Source of the DNA: Chloroflexota bacterium | Lineage (GTDB): Bacteria; Chloroflexota; Anaerolineae; 4572-78; J111 | Length of the DNA stretch: 9,892 nucleotides | Assembly: GCA_003695455.1 (NCBI GenBank) | Contig: RFJF01000539.1 | Coordinates: 1-9,892, forward strand | Direction: 5' to 3' | Shown: positions 1-7,693 of the stretch, in pieces | Layout: each line of letters starts with the position of its first letter | Numbering within the stretch: position 1 is the stretch's first letter | Position numbers and translations under genes: made by a program | Notes under the pieces: model-generated | Seen by the model: the letters and a program-made list of their open reading frames with translations, nothing else | What the model was told of the DNA's origin: nothing | Database searches by the model: none

Positions 1-254
1 ACTTCGACCTCAGACCAGTCGTTGCCTCGATTCTACCACATCCTGCACCCATTTTCATTCTCGTTGTCGTCCCAAAGGGACTGTCCGACTCCTCTGAAAT
101 CAGAATTCAGGGGGCGGGAGTCAGGAATTAGGGGGAGCGAATGGCGAGTGACTGTCACTCCATCTCCCTCTGTTACTTGCTACCTGCCACCTGTGGAATT
201 TTTATTCTCGTTGCTGTGTTGCAGGCCGGCCCCGTTTTTTCAATAGTTGCCCGC
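1..254. other. Non-coding flank with short degenerate repeats
   Basis: No convincing gene lies here. The short open frames lack ribosome binding sites and are rich in Ser, Pro, Cys and Leu, as expected of translated non-coding DNA. Two imperfect 21-bp tandem units occupy 100-120 and 121-141; both begin TCAG, continue with AATT and end in a G-rich run. A perfect 6-bp inverted repeat with a 3-base loop (GAGTGA/TCACTC) follows at 146-160. This texture resembles the short repeated words common in intergenic DNA of some Chloroflexota and cyanobacteria. That comparison is from general knowledge and has not been searched. Confidence 0.6.
100..141. repeat. Imperfect 21-bp tandem duplication
   Basis: Two adjacent units (100-120 and 121-141) align with one-base indels: TCAG, then AATT, then A followed by five G. 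They look like one degenerate tandem duplication in non-coding DNA. No function is apparent. Confidence 0.5.
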
Positions 255-611
255 TTACTTTTTACCCCAAAATTTTATCCGGCTCAACCATGTGTTGGAC
301 GAATCTGCGTTGTCTGGGGCGGAGGCAGCCGGTTGGGTGGCATCATCCGGTTTAAACGCAGAAAATTGCCCCGTGGCCTGCACATCGGTGAGAACGCCAT
401 CGAGTAGGGGCGGCACCACATCGGCCGGGTCCAATTGGCTGAGCGGCAACTTTTGGCTCACATTAACGATGACAGCCGGCTGGTCTGTTACCAACCCGCC
501 GGTTTCTTTTAACCCAACGCCAATGCCAACTACGTTGGCTAACCCAAGCAACTGATTTTGATGGCGAGCTTTAACCCGCCGGATTTTTTCCATAGAAGAT
601 GTGCGCTTCAT
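255..611 (-). CDS. Small stand-alone protein resembling the N-terminal module of trypsin-like proteins
   Basis: The predicted product has 118 residues. The N-terminal region is basic (KIRRVKARHQ). It is followed by the recognisable string NVVGIGVGLKETGG at about residues 26-39, a hydrophobic strand (AVIVNVSQKLPLSQL) and VVPPLLDGVLTDVQATG at about 65-81. By recognition, this G-G-K, V-P-L, then P-x-x-x-x-GVxTDV pattern matches the N-terminal module that often precedes a trypsin-like or Nal1-like peptidase domain. No His-Asp-Ser catalytic domain follows here: the remaining ~37 residues are a Pro/Ala/Asp/Ser-rich linker and a basic tail (RIKFWGKK). There is no signal peptide or membrane segment. 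The ATG at 611 was kept, though the in-frame ATG at 593 (MEKIRR) is equally plausible because neither has a clear Shine-Dalgarno. It is divergent from groES. Family resemblance is moderate; function is unknown. Confidence 0.65.
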   Translation of the reverse strand: MKRTSSMEKIRRVKARHQNQLLGLANVVGIGVGLKETGGLVTDQPAVIVNVSQKLPLSQLDPADVVPPLLDGVLTDVQATGQFSAFKPDDATQPAASAPDNADSSNTWLSRIKFWGKK

Positions 612-631
612 AACTTTGCCAGCCCGTTAAA

Positions 632-649
632 ATTATACTGTCTATTATA
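632..649 (-). promoter_or_regulatory. Two -10 hexamers for the 118-residue gene
   Basis: On the minus strand two perfect TATAAT hexamers lie 12 bases apart (649-644 and 637-632), 20-40 bases upstream of the ATG at 611. Neither has a good -35; the best match for the upstream one is TTCCGA at 17-bp spacing. Transcripts from either would have a very short leader, consistent with the absence of a Shine-Dalgarno. Confidence 0.4.
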
Positions 650-700
650 CCCCACAAATGGCGTCATCGGAACTGAAAAGATAATTTGATTCGCTCTAAT

Positions 701-729
701 TTGACCAAAGCGCGTGTTTAGCGTATCCT
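701..729 (+). promoter_or_regulatory. Candidate distal groESL promoter (P1)
   Basis: TTGACC (701-706) and TATCCT (724-729) are separated by exactly 17 bases, giving 5/6 and 4/6 matches to the sigma70 -35 and -10 consensus. The expected start near 736 places the first CIRCE about 27 bases into the transcript. Predicted by eye only. Confidence 0.5.
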
Positions 730-762
730 TTTGCGGCTGTATCGTGTGTTGCCTCCAATCGT

Positions 763-789
763 TTAGCACTCGCCCTCTTGGAGTGCTAA
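763..789 (+). promoter_or_regulatory. CIRCE operator 1 (HrcA binding site), perfect
   Basis: TTAGCACTC, a 9-base spacer, then GAGTGCTAA form a perfect 9-bp inverted repeat identical to the CIRCE consensus. CIRCE is the binding site of the heat-shock repressor HrcA, which is itself folded by GroEL/GroES and so senses chaperonin availability. The operator lies 131 bases upstream of groES. No hrcA gene is in the window. Confidence 0.96.
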
Positions 790-805
790 AATTTAAACCC
801 CAAAT

Positions 806-834
806 TTGCAAATTGAAAATGTTTGTTGTAATAT
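806..834 (+). promoter_or_regulatory. Candidate proximal groESL promoter (P2)
   Basis: This AT-rich stretch lies between the two CIRCE elements. TTGCAA (806-811) pairs with TAATAT (829-834) at 17-bp spacing, or TTTGCA (805-810) with TGTAAT (827-832) at 16 bp. The exact hexamers are ambiguous. A start near 840 would put the second CIRCE at the beginning of the transcript, its usual place. Confidence 0.5.
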
Positions 835-845
835 ACCTTCTGATT

Positions 846-872
846 TTGGCACTCTTTTGGGTTGAGTGCTAA
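846..872 (+). promoter_or_regulatory. CIRCE operator 2 (HrcA binding site), one mismatch
   Basis: TTGGCACTC, a 9-base spacer, then GAGTGCTAA. The left arm differs from consensus at one base (A to G at the third position), which leaves one G-T mismatch in the inverted repeat; the spacing is correct. It lies 48 bases upstream of groES, in the probable 5' leader of the P2 transcript. Confidence 0.93.
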
Positions 873-920
873 TTTTTGTGAGAAAATAAATTTAATTAAT
901 TAATCAGGAGGTAATTTCGA

Positions 921-1208
921 ATGAACCTGAAACCACTTGGGGATAGACTGATTGTTGAACCCATCGAACAGGAAGAGGTTACGGCCAGCGGGATTGTGCT
1001 GCCGGAAACCGCCAAGGAAAAACCCATGCAGGGTAAAGTGCTGGCCACCGGCCCTGGCGCCCGTAAAGAAGATGGCACGCGCATCCATATGGATGTGGCT
1101 GAGGGCGATACCGTGCTGTATGCCAAATACGCCGGTACCGAAGTAAAAATTGACAACAAAAAATATCTGATTATGAAAGAAAGTGACGTTCTGGCTGTTG
1201 TGGCCTAA
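921..1208 (+). CDS. groES: Co-chaperonin GroES (Hsp10)
   Basis: The 95-residue product has the normal length for GroES, the heptameric cytoplasmic lid that caps the GroEL cage during ATP-driven folding. It opens with the family-typical [12 protein letters not shown]. The mobile loop (about residues 17-34) carries the Ile25-Val26-Leu27 tripeptide that docks on the GroEL apical domain. The middle has GKVLATGPG, and the C-terminal half has [17 protein letters not shown] and a [13 protein letters not shown] ending, all family hallmarks. The start is fixed by a strong AGGAGGT (906-912) 8 bases before the ATG. It is the first gene of the groES-groEL operon, 26 bases ahead of groEL, and two CIRCE operators in the leader indicate HrcA-controlled heat-shock induction. 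Nothing is truncated or unusual. Confidence 0.98.
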   Translation: MNLKPLGDRLIVEPIEQEEVTASGIVLPETAKEKPMQGKVLATGPGARKEDGTRIHMDVAEGDTVLYAKYAGTEVKIDNKKYLIMKESDVLAVVA

Positions 1209-1222
1209 ACGTAAAATTTTAA

Positions 1223-2878
<1,656 letters not shown>

Positions 2879-2896
2879 TTTGCCATCTGCCAAATC

Positions 2897-2933
2897 AAAA
2901 AGCCCCGTCTATTTTGTGGACGGGGCTTTTTTT
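2897..2933 (+). terminator. Intrinsic terminator of groES-groEL
   Basis: AGCCCCGTC (2901-2909) pairs perfectly with GACGGGGCT (2919-2927) around a 9-base loop, followed by a run of seven T (2927-2933). A preceding A run (2897-2900) extends the stem by A-T pairs and supplies a T run on the other strand, so it may also act as a back-up terminator for minus-strand transcription coming from the tRNAs. Confidence 0.93.
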
Positions 2934-2949
2934 GTTTAAAACCACAAAT

Positions 2950-2984
2950 AAAAAAACGGCCCTTTTGTACCAAGACCGTTTTTT
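2950..2984 (-). terminator. Intrinsic terminator of the tRNA cluster
   Basis: On the minus strand CGGTC (2978-2974) pairs with GGCCG (2961-2957), including one G-U pair. The stem is extended by six A (2984-2979) against the terminal T run (2956-2950). It begins 5 bases after the tRNA-Thr gene, as expected for the end of this transcript. The plus-strand sequence also reads as a weaker terminator. Confidence 0.75.
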
Positions 2985-2988
2985 GGTG

Positions 2989-3061
2989 AGCCTACGAGCG
3001 GATTTGAACCGCTGACCTACGCCTTACCAAGGCGTTGCTCTACCTCCTGAGCTACGTAGGC
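2989..3061 (-). tRNA. tRNA-Thr (anticodon GGT)
   Basis: A complete 73-base cloverleaf folds on the minus strand. The acceptor GCCTACG/CGTAGGC has 7 perfect pairs, the D arm is GCTC/GAGC, the anticodon stem ACGCC/GGCGT encloses loop TTGGTAA, and the T arm AGCGG/CCGCT encloses TTCAAAT. The anticodon GGT (3026-3028) reads ACC and ACT threonine codons. The discriminator base is T and CCA is not encoded immediately after it; a CACCA sequence follows, offset by two bases. It is the last gene of the three-tRNA cluster, 18 bases after tRNA-Pro(GGG). Confidence 0.96.
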
Positions 3062-3079
3062 AAACATTTTATTAACCAG

Positions 3080-3153
3080 TCGGGGCGGACGGATTCGAAC
3101 CGTCGACCTCTTGAACCCCATTCAAGCACGCTACCGGACTGCGCCACGCCCCG
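3080..3153 (-). tRNA. tRNA-Pro (anticodon GGG)
   Basis: This is a 74-base cloverleaf on the minus strand. The acceptor CGGGGCG/CGCCCCG starts with C1, as is typical of bacterial tRNA-Pro. The anticodon stem CTTGA/TCAAG encloses loop ATGGGGT with anticodon GGG (3117-3119), reading CCC and CCT. The T arm is GACGG/CCGTC around TTCGAAT. The discriminator is A, with no encoded CCA. It is closely related to the neighbouring tRNA-Pro(CGG), sharing most of the D arm, variable region and T loop. Confidence 0.96.
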
Positions 3154-3193
3154 AAATAAAATATTCTTGCCGGTAAGTTTTTTAATTGTTAAG

Positions 3194-3267
<74 letters not shown>

Positions 3268-3290
3268 AAATCAACACACAGCAAACAAGG

Positions 3291-3318
3291 ATTATATCGT
3301 AAAACGCGTATTTGTCAA
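3291..3318 (-). promoter_or_regulatory. Consensus sigma70 promoter of the tRNA cluster
   Basis: On the minus strand TTGACA (3318-3313) and TATAAT (3296-3291) are both perfect consensus hexamers with a 16-base spacer. The start site should be near 3284, about 17 bases before the first tRNA. The -35 element begins only 2 bases beyond the stop codon of the upstream MBL-fold gene. Confidence 0.9.
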
Positions 3319-3320
3319 AA

Positions 3321-4166
3321 TCACAATTGGCCGTACAGCGCCTTCATTTCGTCATAAACCCGGCTTACGCCGGCCCGAATACGTTTTTCAATGATTGATT
3401 TTTCACCCTGCCGGTATGGAAAATAATCTATCATCTGGCTGATGACCACAGCGGCTTCGGCTTTGGTCCGGCCCGATTTGTACTGTTTACGAACTTTTGA
3501 CCGCATTGCCCGGATGTATTCAGAAACCGGCTCGCTGGCTTCCACATTGCACAAATCGCCGTGGCCCGGCACCAGCAGCGAAAATTTCTGTTTGCGCAGC
3601 CAACGCAGCTTTTTGAGCCAGTCTTCGCTATCACACTGGCCCAGCGCGGGATGTTCGTTGACCACCACCAGGTCACCGGTAAACAGAATACGCTCGTCCG
3701 GCAAAAATACGCCGCTGGTGGCCGCGGTGTGCCCCCCTAAATGGACAAAATGCACTTCACGACCGCCCTTGTTCACAATCAACCGCCCGGTAAATGAAAG
3801 TTCCGGTTTTACAATCCTGATTTCATCCAGTTGTTTTTGAACATCCGGCCGTTTTTTAAACAGGTTTTTGGTGCGATCAATGAACGTGTCTTTGTAGTTG
3901 TTCATCTCTTTCCAGGCCGCCTCATGCGACATAATGGGAGCGTTGAAAAACTGGTTTCCCAAAATGTGCGCCCGGTGATGGTCTGTGTTGAACACATACA
4001 GTACCCTGTTGGTGAGGCCTGATACCGTTTTAGCCCAATGTTTGGCCTCTTCGGGAATCATTGGCGTGTCAATAACAATGGCCCCGGCGCCGGTCAAAAT
4101 ACAGCCTACGTTGGCGCCTTCGTAATCCAATTCAATAAAAACACCGTCAGCAATTTCCTGGAGCAT
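3321..4166 (-). CDS. MBL-fold hydrolase-like protein with altered metal motif
   Basis: The 281-residue product has a metallo-beta-lactamase fold. [12 protein letters not shown] and [15 protein letters not shown] are the usual first strands. The canonical HxHxDH motif reads D62-H63-H64-R65-A66-H67 within [12 protein letters not shown], so its first His is Asp and its Asp is Ala. Later ligands are kept: His146 in GGHTAAT, Asp164 in LFTGDLVV and His202 in LVPGHGDLC. The C-terminal ~80 residues are helical and basic, resembling helices of relatives with small-molecule thioester or lactone substrates. There is no signal peptide, so it is probably cytoplasmic. An open frame extends to an ATG at 4229, but a likely promoter overlaps that region and AGGAGGT lies upstream of the ATG at 4166, so 4166 is preferred. 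The substrate cannot be assigned. It lies directly upstream of the tRNA cluster on the same strand and is divergent from gyrA. Confidence 0.88.
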   Translation of the reverse strand: MLQEIADGVFIELDYEGANVGCILTGAGAIVIDTPMIPEEAKHWAKTVSGLTNRVLYVFNTDHHRAHILGNQFFNAPIMSHEAAWKEMNNYKDTFIDRTKNLFKKRPDVQKQLDEIRIVKPELSFTGRLIVNKGGREVHFVHLGGHTAATSGVFLPDERILFTGDLVVVNEHPALGQCDSEDWLKKLRWLRKQKFSLLVPGHGDLCNVEASEPVSEYIRAMRSKVRKQYKSGRTKAEAAVVISQMIDYFPYRQGEKSIIEKRIRAGVSRVYDEMKALYGQL

Positions 4167-4178
4167 ACGTGTTTTTTT

Positions 4179-4185
4179 ACCTCCT
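4179..4185 (-). promoter_or_regulatory. Ribosome binding site that fixes the MBL-fold gene start
   Basis: A full AGGAGGT lies on the minus strand 12 bases upstream of the ATG at 4166. The spacing is somewhat long, but no alternative start codon lies between, and the protein that follows begins exactly where MBL-fold homologues usually begin. Confidence 0.75.
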
Positions 4186-4200
4186 GAACAAACGCTGTGT

Positions 4201-4229
4201 AGTTTAACACAAACAAGAGTTATTATCAA
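4201..4229 (-). promoter_or_regulatory. Candidate promoter of the MBL-fold gene
   Basis: On the minus strand TTGATA (4229-4224) and TAAACT (4206-4201) are separated by 17 bases, giving 5/6 and 4/6 consensus matches. A start near 4194 leaves a short leader containing the AGGAGGT, and argues against translation from the upstream ATG at 4229. Confidence 0.5.
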
Positions 4230-4258
4230 GCTGAATAGCTTAAAGACCCCTTCTGAGG

Positions 4259-4264
4259 TATAAT
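4259..4264 (+). promoter_or_regulatory. Candidate -10 element for gyrA
   Basis: A perfect TATAAT lies 46 bases upstream of the gyrA ATG. The -35 at 17-bp spacing (TAGCTT, 4236-4241) is poor, so the promoter may depend on an activator or on features not visible here. This is the only good -10 in the divergent intergenic region for the plus strand. Confidence 0.5.
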
Positions 4265-4310
4265 ATGTCTAATAAAAACCGCTCAAACTTCCCCCAATTG
4301 GAGAAACTGG

Positions 4311-6818
4311 ATGGATGTAGGAATTGTAAAAACGGTTAATATTGAAAATGAAATGAAGGTGGCCTATCTTGATTACGCCATGAGCGTAATTGTGGCGCGC
4401 GCCTTGCCCGATGCCCGTGATGGTCTAAAACCGGTGCACCGGCGAATCCTGTACGCCATGCATGATATGGGCATCAGGCATAACACACCGTACCGTAAAA
4501 GCGCCCGCGTGGTGGGTGATGTTTTGGGTAAATACCACCCGCACGGCGATACCGCCGTGTACGATTCGCTGGTGCGGATGGCCCAGGAATTTTCGCTGCG
4601 TTACACGTTGGTTGACGGCCAGGGAAACTTTGGCAGCATTGATGGCGACAGTCCGGCGGCTATGCGTTACACCGAGGTTCGGCTTGATAAAATCACCCGC
4701 GAAATGCTGGTGGATATTGAAAAAAACACCGTTGACTGGAGCGATAACTTTGACGGCAGTTTGCAGGAACCACAAGTACTTCCGGCCCGCTTGCCCAACC
4801 TGCTGCTCAACGGAACCTCCGGCATTGCCGTAGGCATGGCCACCAACATTCCACCCCACAACCTCAACGAAATCTGCGATGCCATTATTTACCTCATTGA
4901 CCATTTTCAGGAACTGGATGAGGTGACCGTTGAAGACTTGATGCAATTTGTCAAAGGGCCGGATTTTCCCACCGGCGCCGGTATGTTTGGCCGCGAAGGA
5001 ATCATCAACGCATACGCCACCGGCAAAGGCAAAATTACCATGCGCGCCACGGCCCAGATTGATGAAATGCGCGGCGGACGGCACAAAATTGTCTTCACAG
5101 AAATTCCCTACCAGGTGAACAAGGCTTCGCTGCTGGAACGCATTGCCGATTTGGTGCGGGTAGGCAAAATCAAGGATATCTCTGACCTGCGCGATGAATC
5201 TGACCGGGCCGGCCTGGCCGTGGTGGTTGAACTCAAACGCAACGCCCAGCCCAAAAAAGTGCTCAACCAGCTTTACAAACACACGGCCCTGCAATCTACA
5301 TTTGGAATTAACATGCTGGCTTTGCTCAACGGCGAACCACGCGTGCTGTCGCTCAAACGGGCGCTGCTGGCCTATGTAGAACACCGGCAGGATGTCATCA
5401 CCCGCCGCACCGAATACGAACTGGAACGGGCCAGACAACGCGCCCACATTCTGGAAGGTTTGCGCATTGCCCTGGGTAACCTGGATGCCATCATCAAAAC
5501 CATTCGGGGCAGCGCCGACGCCGAAGACGCCCGCACTCAGCTCACCCAAAATTTTGGCCTCACCCCGGTCCAGGCCCAGGCTATTCTGGATATGCAGTTG
5601 CGGCGGCTGGCCGCGCTGGAACGCCAAAAAATTGAAGACGAATACACTGAAGTAATGCAGACCATTGCCTATTTGGAAGGATTACTGGCCAGCCCGGCCA
5701 AAATTTTGGAACTCATCCGCGAAGACCTGATAGCAATCAAAGAAGAATACGGCGATGAACGCCGCACCCGTATTTTGGCCGATGAATCCGGTGATTTTAA
5801 CGAAGAGGATTTGGTAAAAGATGAAGAGGTATTGATTTCAATTACCCAGCGCGGATACATCAAGCGAGTTCCCAGCCACACCTATCGCGCACAGGGGCGC
5901 GGCGGGCGGGGCGTAACCGGCATGACCACCCGCGACGAGGACGAAGTTGAATTTCTCTTTGCCGCCCGCACCCTGGATACCATCCTCTATTTTACAGACA
6001 GAGGCAAGGTATATTCAGAAAAAGCCTACCGTATCCCCGATGCCAGCCGCACCGCCAAAGGCGTGGCCATTGTCAACCTGATTAACATTACCCCCGGCGA
6101 AAAAATCACAGCCACTGTGGTGGTCCCTGACTTTAAACAAGCTGAATACCTGATTATGCTAACCCGCAAAGGCCGCACCAAACGCACCAGCCTCAGCGAA
6201 TTTTCATCGGTGCGGCCCAGCGGCCTGATTGCGCTCAACCTTGATGCAGATGACGAACTGGGTTGGGTAAAACTGACGGGCGGCAGCGACCAGATAATTG
6301 TGGTTTCGCGCAGCGGGCAAGCCATTCGCTTTAATGAGACCGATGTGCGCCCTATGGGGCGCAACGCCGCCGGAGTAGGGGCCATGCGTTTGCGCGGCAA
6401 TGATGAAATCCGGGGGATGGATATTGTTGACCCCAACGCCTACCTGCTGGTAGTCACAGAAAACGGCTACGCCAAACGTACCCGGCTGGAAGAGTACACC
6501 ACCCAGCGGCGGAACGGCACCGGCCTGCGCACCCTCTCCAGAACCATTGACCGCACCGGCCACATTGTAGCCGGCCGCGTTGTCAACACAGAAGGCGACC
6601 TGACCCTCATCTCCCGCGAGGGAATGATGCTGCGCACACCCATCAAGGAAATTTCTCAACAGGGACGCGCCACACAGGGGGTGCGGGTAATGAATATGAA
6701 ACCGGGCGATGTGGTCGCCTCGGTGGCGGTACTGGCGCCCAAACCCAAGGCTGCACCGCAACCCGAACCCGACACCCAGCCGGACTCCCCGGATACTCCC
6801 AACCCTGCACCGGCCTGA
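4311..6818 (+). CDS. gyrA: DNA gyrase subunit A
   Basis: The 835-residue product is the breakage-reunion subunit of DNA gyrase, which with GyrB introduces negative supercoils using ATP. The N-terminal domain is intact: [28 protein letters not shown] at 21-48, the [13 protein letters not shown] helix with Thr81 and Asp85 at the quinolone-contact positions (E. coli Ser83 and Asp87), and catalytic Tyr120 in [11 protein letters not shown] coiled-coil arm (about 355-485) contains [17 protein letters not shown]. The C-terminal beta-pinwheel begins near 500 and carries a GyrA box at 528-534 (QGRGGRG), the feature separating gyrase from topoisomerase IV ParC. The tail after about residue 808 is low-complexity and Pro-rich with several Asp. 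A GGAG (4300-4303) lies 7 bases before the ATG. gyrB is not in the window, so gyrA is not next to it downstream. A hairpin follows the stop codon. Confidence 0.97.
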   Translation: MDVGIVKTVNIENEMKVAYLDYAMSVIVARALPDARDGLKPVHRRILYAMHDMGIRHNTPYRKSARVVGDVLGKYHPHGDTAVYDSLVRMAQEFSLRYTLVDGQGNFGSIDGDSPAAMRYTEVRLDKITREMLVDIEKNTVDWSDNFDGSLQEPQVLPARLPNLLLNGTSGIAVGMATNIPPHNLNEICDAIIYLIDHFQELDEVTVEDLMQFVKGPDFPTGAGMFGREGIINAYATGKGKITMRATAQIDEMRGGRHKIVFTEIPYQVNKASLLERIADLVRVGKIKDISDLRDESDRAGLAVVVELKRNAQPKKVLNQLYKHTALQSTFGINMLALLNGEPRVLSLKRALLAYVEHRQDVITRRTEYELERARQRAHILEGLRIALGNLDAIIKTIRGSADAEDARTQLTQNFGLTPVQAQAILDMQLRRLAALERQKIEDEYTEVMQTIAYLEGLLASPAKILELIREDLIAIKEEYGDERRTRILADESGDFNEEDLVKDEEVLISITQRGYIKRVPSHTYRAQGRGGRGVTGMTTRDEDEVEFLFAARTLDTILYFTDRGKVYSEKAYRIPDASRTAKGVAIVNLINITPGEKITATVVVPDFKQAEYLIMLTRKGRTKRTSLSEFSSVRPSGLIALNLDADDELGWVKLTGGSDQIIVVSRSGQAIRFNETDVRPMGRNAAGVGAMRLRGNDEIRGMDIVDPNAYLLVVTENGYAKRTRLEEYTTQRRNGTGLRTLSRTIDRTGHIVAGRVVNTEGDLTLISREGMMLRTPIKEISQQGRATQGVRVMNMKPGDVVASVAVLAPKPKAAPQPEPDTQPDSPDTPNPAPA

Positions 6819-6831
6819 TTTGCCACCGCAT

Positions 6832-6874
6832 AAAATGGGGGCGACCACGCAGACTGGCCTGCCCCCTTGTTTTG
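6832..6874 (+). terminator. Probable terminator hairpin after gyrA
   Basis: GGGGGC (6837-6842) pairs with GCCCCC (6861-6866). An inner CCA/TGG stem (6845-6847 and 6855-6857) tightens the loop, and TTGTTTT follows at 6867-6873. The T run is interrupted and the stem has an internal loop, so termination may be partial, with some read-through into cdsA 33 bases later. Confidence 0.65.
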
Positions 6875-6906
6875 CTATTGCCAAAAATTCAAACCGGACA
6901 CTCAAA

Positions 6907-7689
6907 ATGTTACGAACCCGCGTGATTTCCTCATTAGTTGCCATCCCCATTGTTTTTGTTGCCGTATTTGTTGGCGGAATCTGGTTTGCGCTGGGAGCCA
7001 TGGCCTTTGGCCTGATTGCCGGCTGGGAATTTACCCAAATGATGAAAACCGGCGGCTACCATCCCGCGCCGCTGGTGACGCTGGTGCTGGTGGTGTTGCT
7101 GGTGATAGACAGCTACTACACCAGCGTCCGGCTTACGGCGCTGGTTATCAGTGTGGCGGTGTTGGGCAGTCTGGTGTGGCAGTTGTTCCAGCATTCCAGC
7201 CGGCCCACCGCCGATTGGGCGCTGGCCATTGCCGGCGGATTTTACATTGGCTGGGGTATGGCCCACCTGGTGGCCCTGCGTGAACTGGCCGACGGCCTTT
7301 ACTGGATTGGGCTGGCCCTGCTCTGCACCTGGGCGGCTGATTCATTTGCCTACTTCACCGGGCGGGCCATTGGTAAAAACAAGCTGTGGCCGCGTCACAG
7401 CCCCAAAAAAACGTGGGAAGGCTTGTTTGGCGGCATTGCCGGTAGCATTGTGGTTGCAATTCTGCTGGCGCTGATTTCGCCGCTGAATTTGCTCACCGCA
7501 ATCATTGTGGGCGCTGTTATTCCCGTAGCCGGCCTGTTTGGCGATTTGTCCATCTCATTGATGAAGCGCGATGTGGGCGTGAAAGACTCATCCAACCTCT
7601 TTCCCGGACACGGCGGTTTTTTGGATCGGGTAGACAGCCTGCTGTTTGTCAGCGTAGTGGTCTACTATTTTGCGGTGTGGATTGGATAA
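6907..7689 (+). CDS. cdsA: Phosphatidate cytidylyltransferase (CDP-diglyceride synthase)
   Basis: The 260-residue integral membrane enzyme makes CDP-diacylglycerol from phosphatidate and CTP, the branch point of phospholipid synthesis. Several hydrophobic helices are visible, starting at residues 7-38. Conserved sites are WAADSFAYFTGR with Asp145, SPKKTWEG at 165-172, and the family signature from Ser217: SLMKRDVGVKD, then HGGFLDRVD with Lys226, Asp227, His235, Asp240, Arg241 and Asp243. The frame is open back into the end of gyrA, but the upstream residues are Pro/Arg-rich shadow sequence. The ATG at 6907 gives the usual MLRTRVISSLVAIPIV opening, although no clear Shine-Dalgarno precedes it. 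It is 4 bases ahead of polA and follows a hairpin after gyrA. The common neighbours uppS, frr and dxr are absent here. Confidence 0.95.
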   Translation: MLRTRVISSLVAIPIVFVAVFVGGIWFALGAMAFGLIAGWEFTQMMKTGGYHPAPLVTLVLVVLLVIDSYYTSVRLTALVISVAVLGSLVWQLFQHSSRPTADWALAIAGGFYIGWGMAHLVALRELADGLYWIGLALLCTWAADSFAYFTGRAIGKNKLWPRHSPKKTWEGLFGGIAGSIVVAILLALISPLNLLTAIIVGAVIPVAGLFGDLSISLMKRDVGVKDSSNLFPGHGGFLDRVDSLLFVSVVVYYFAVWIG

Positions 7690-7693
7690 TTTG

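Noticed and set aside
146..160. GAGTGA/TCACTC inverted repeat as a possible operator
   Set aside because: It superficially recalls half of a CIRCE arm, but the arms are short, the spacer is 3 not 9 bases, and no promoter or gene start is adjacent.
221..240. GC-rich palindrome followed by six T, terminator-like on the plus strand
   Set aside because: GGCCGGCC cannot form a stem with a real loop, and no plus-strand gene ends here.
22..555. Several overlapping short plus-strand frames (22-246, 141-407, 247-555)
   Set aside because: They have no ribosome binding sites or conserved motifs; the last two overlap the better-supported minus-strand gene.
4167..4229. N-terminal extension of the MBL-fold gene to the ATG at 4229
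   Set aside because: The region overlaps a likely promoter and Shine-Dalgarno, and the extra 21 residues do not look like part of the fold.
4425..5627. 400-residue open frame antisense to gyrA
   Set aside because: Shadow of gyrA; no family motifs and His/Gly/Phe-rich composition.
6709..6906. Upstream extension of cdsA overlapping gyrA
   Set aside because: The extra residues are Pro/Arg/Asn-rich out-of-frame gyrA tail sequence and would run through the terminator hairpin.
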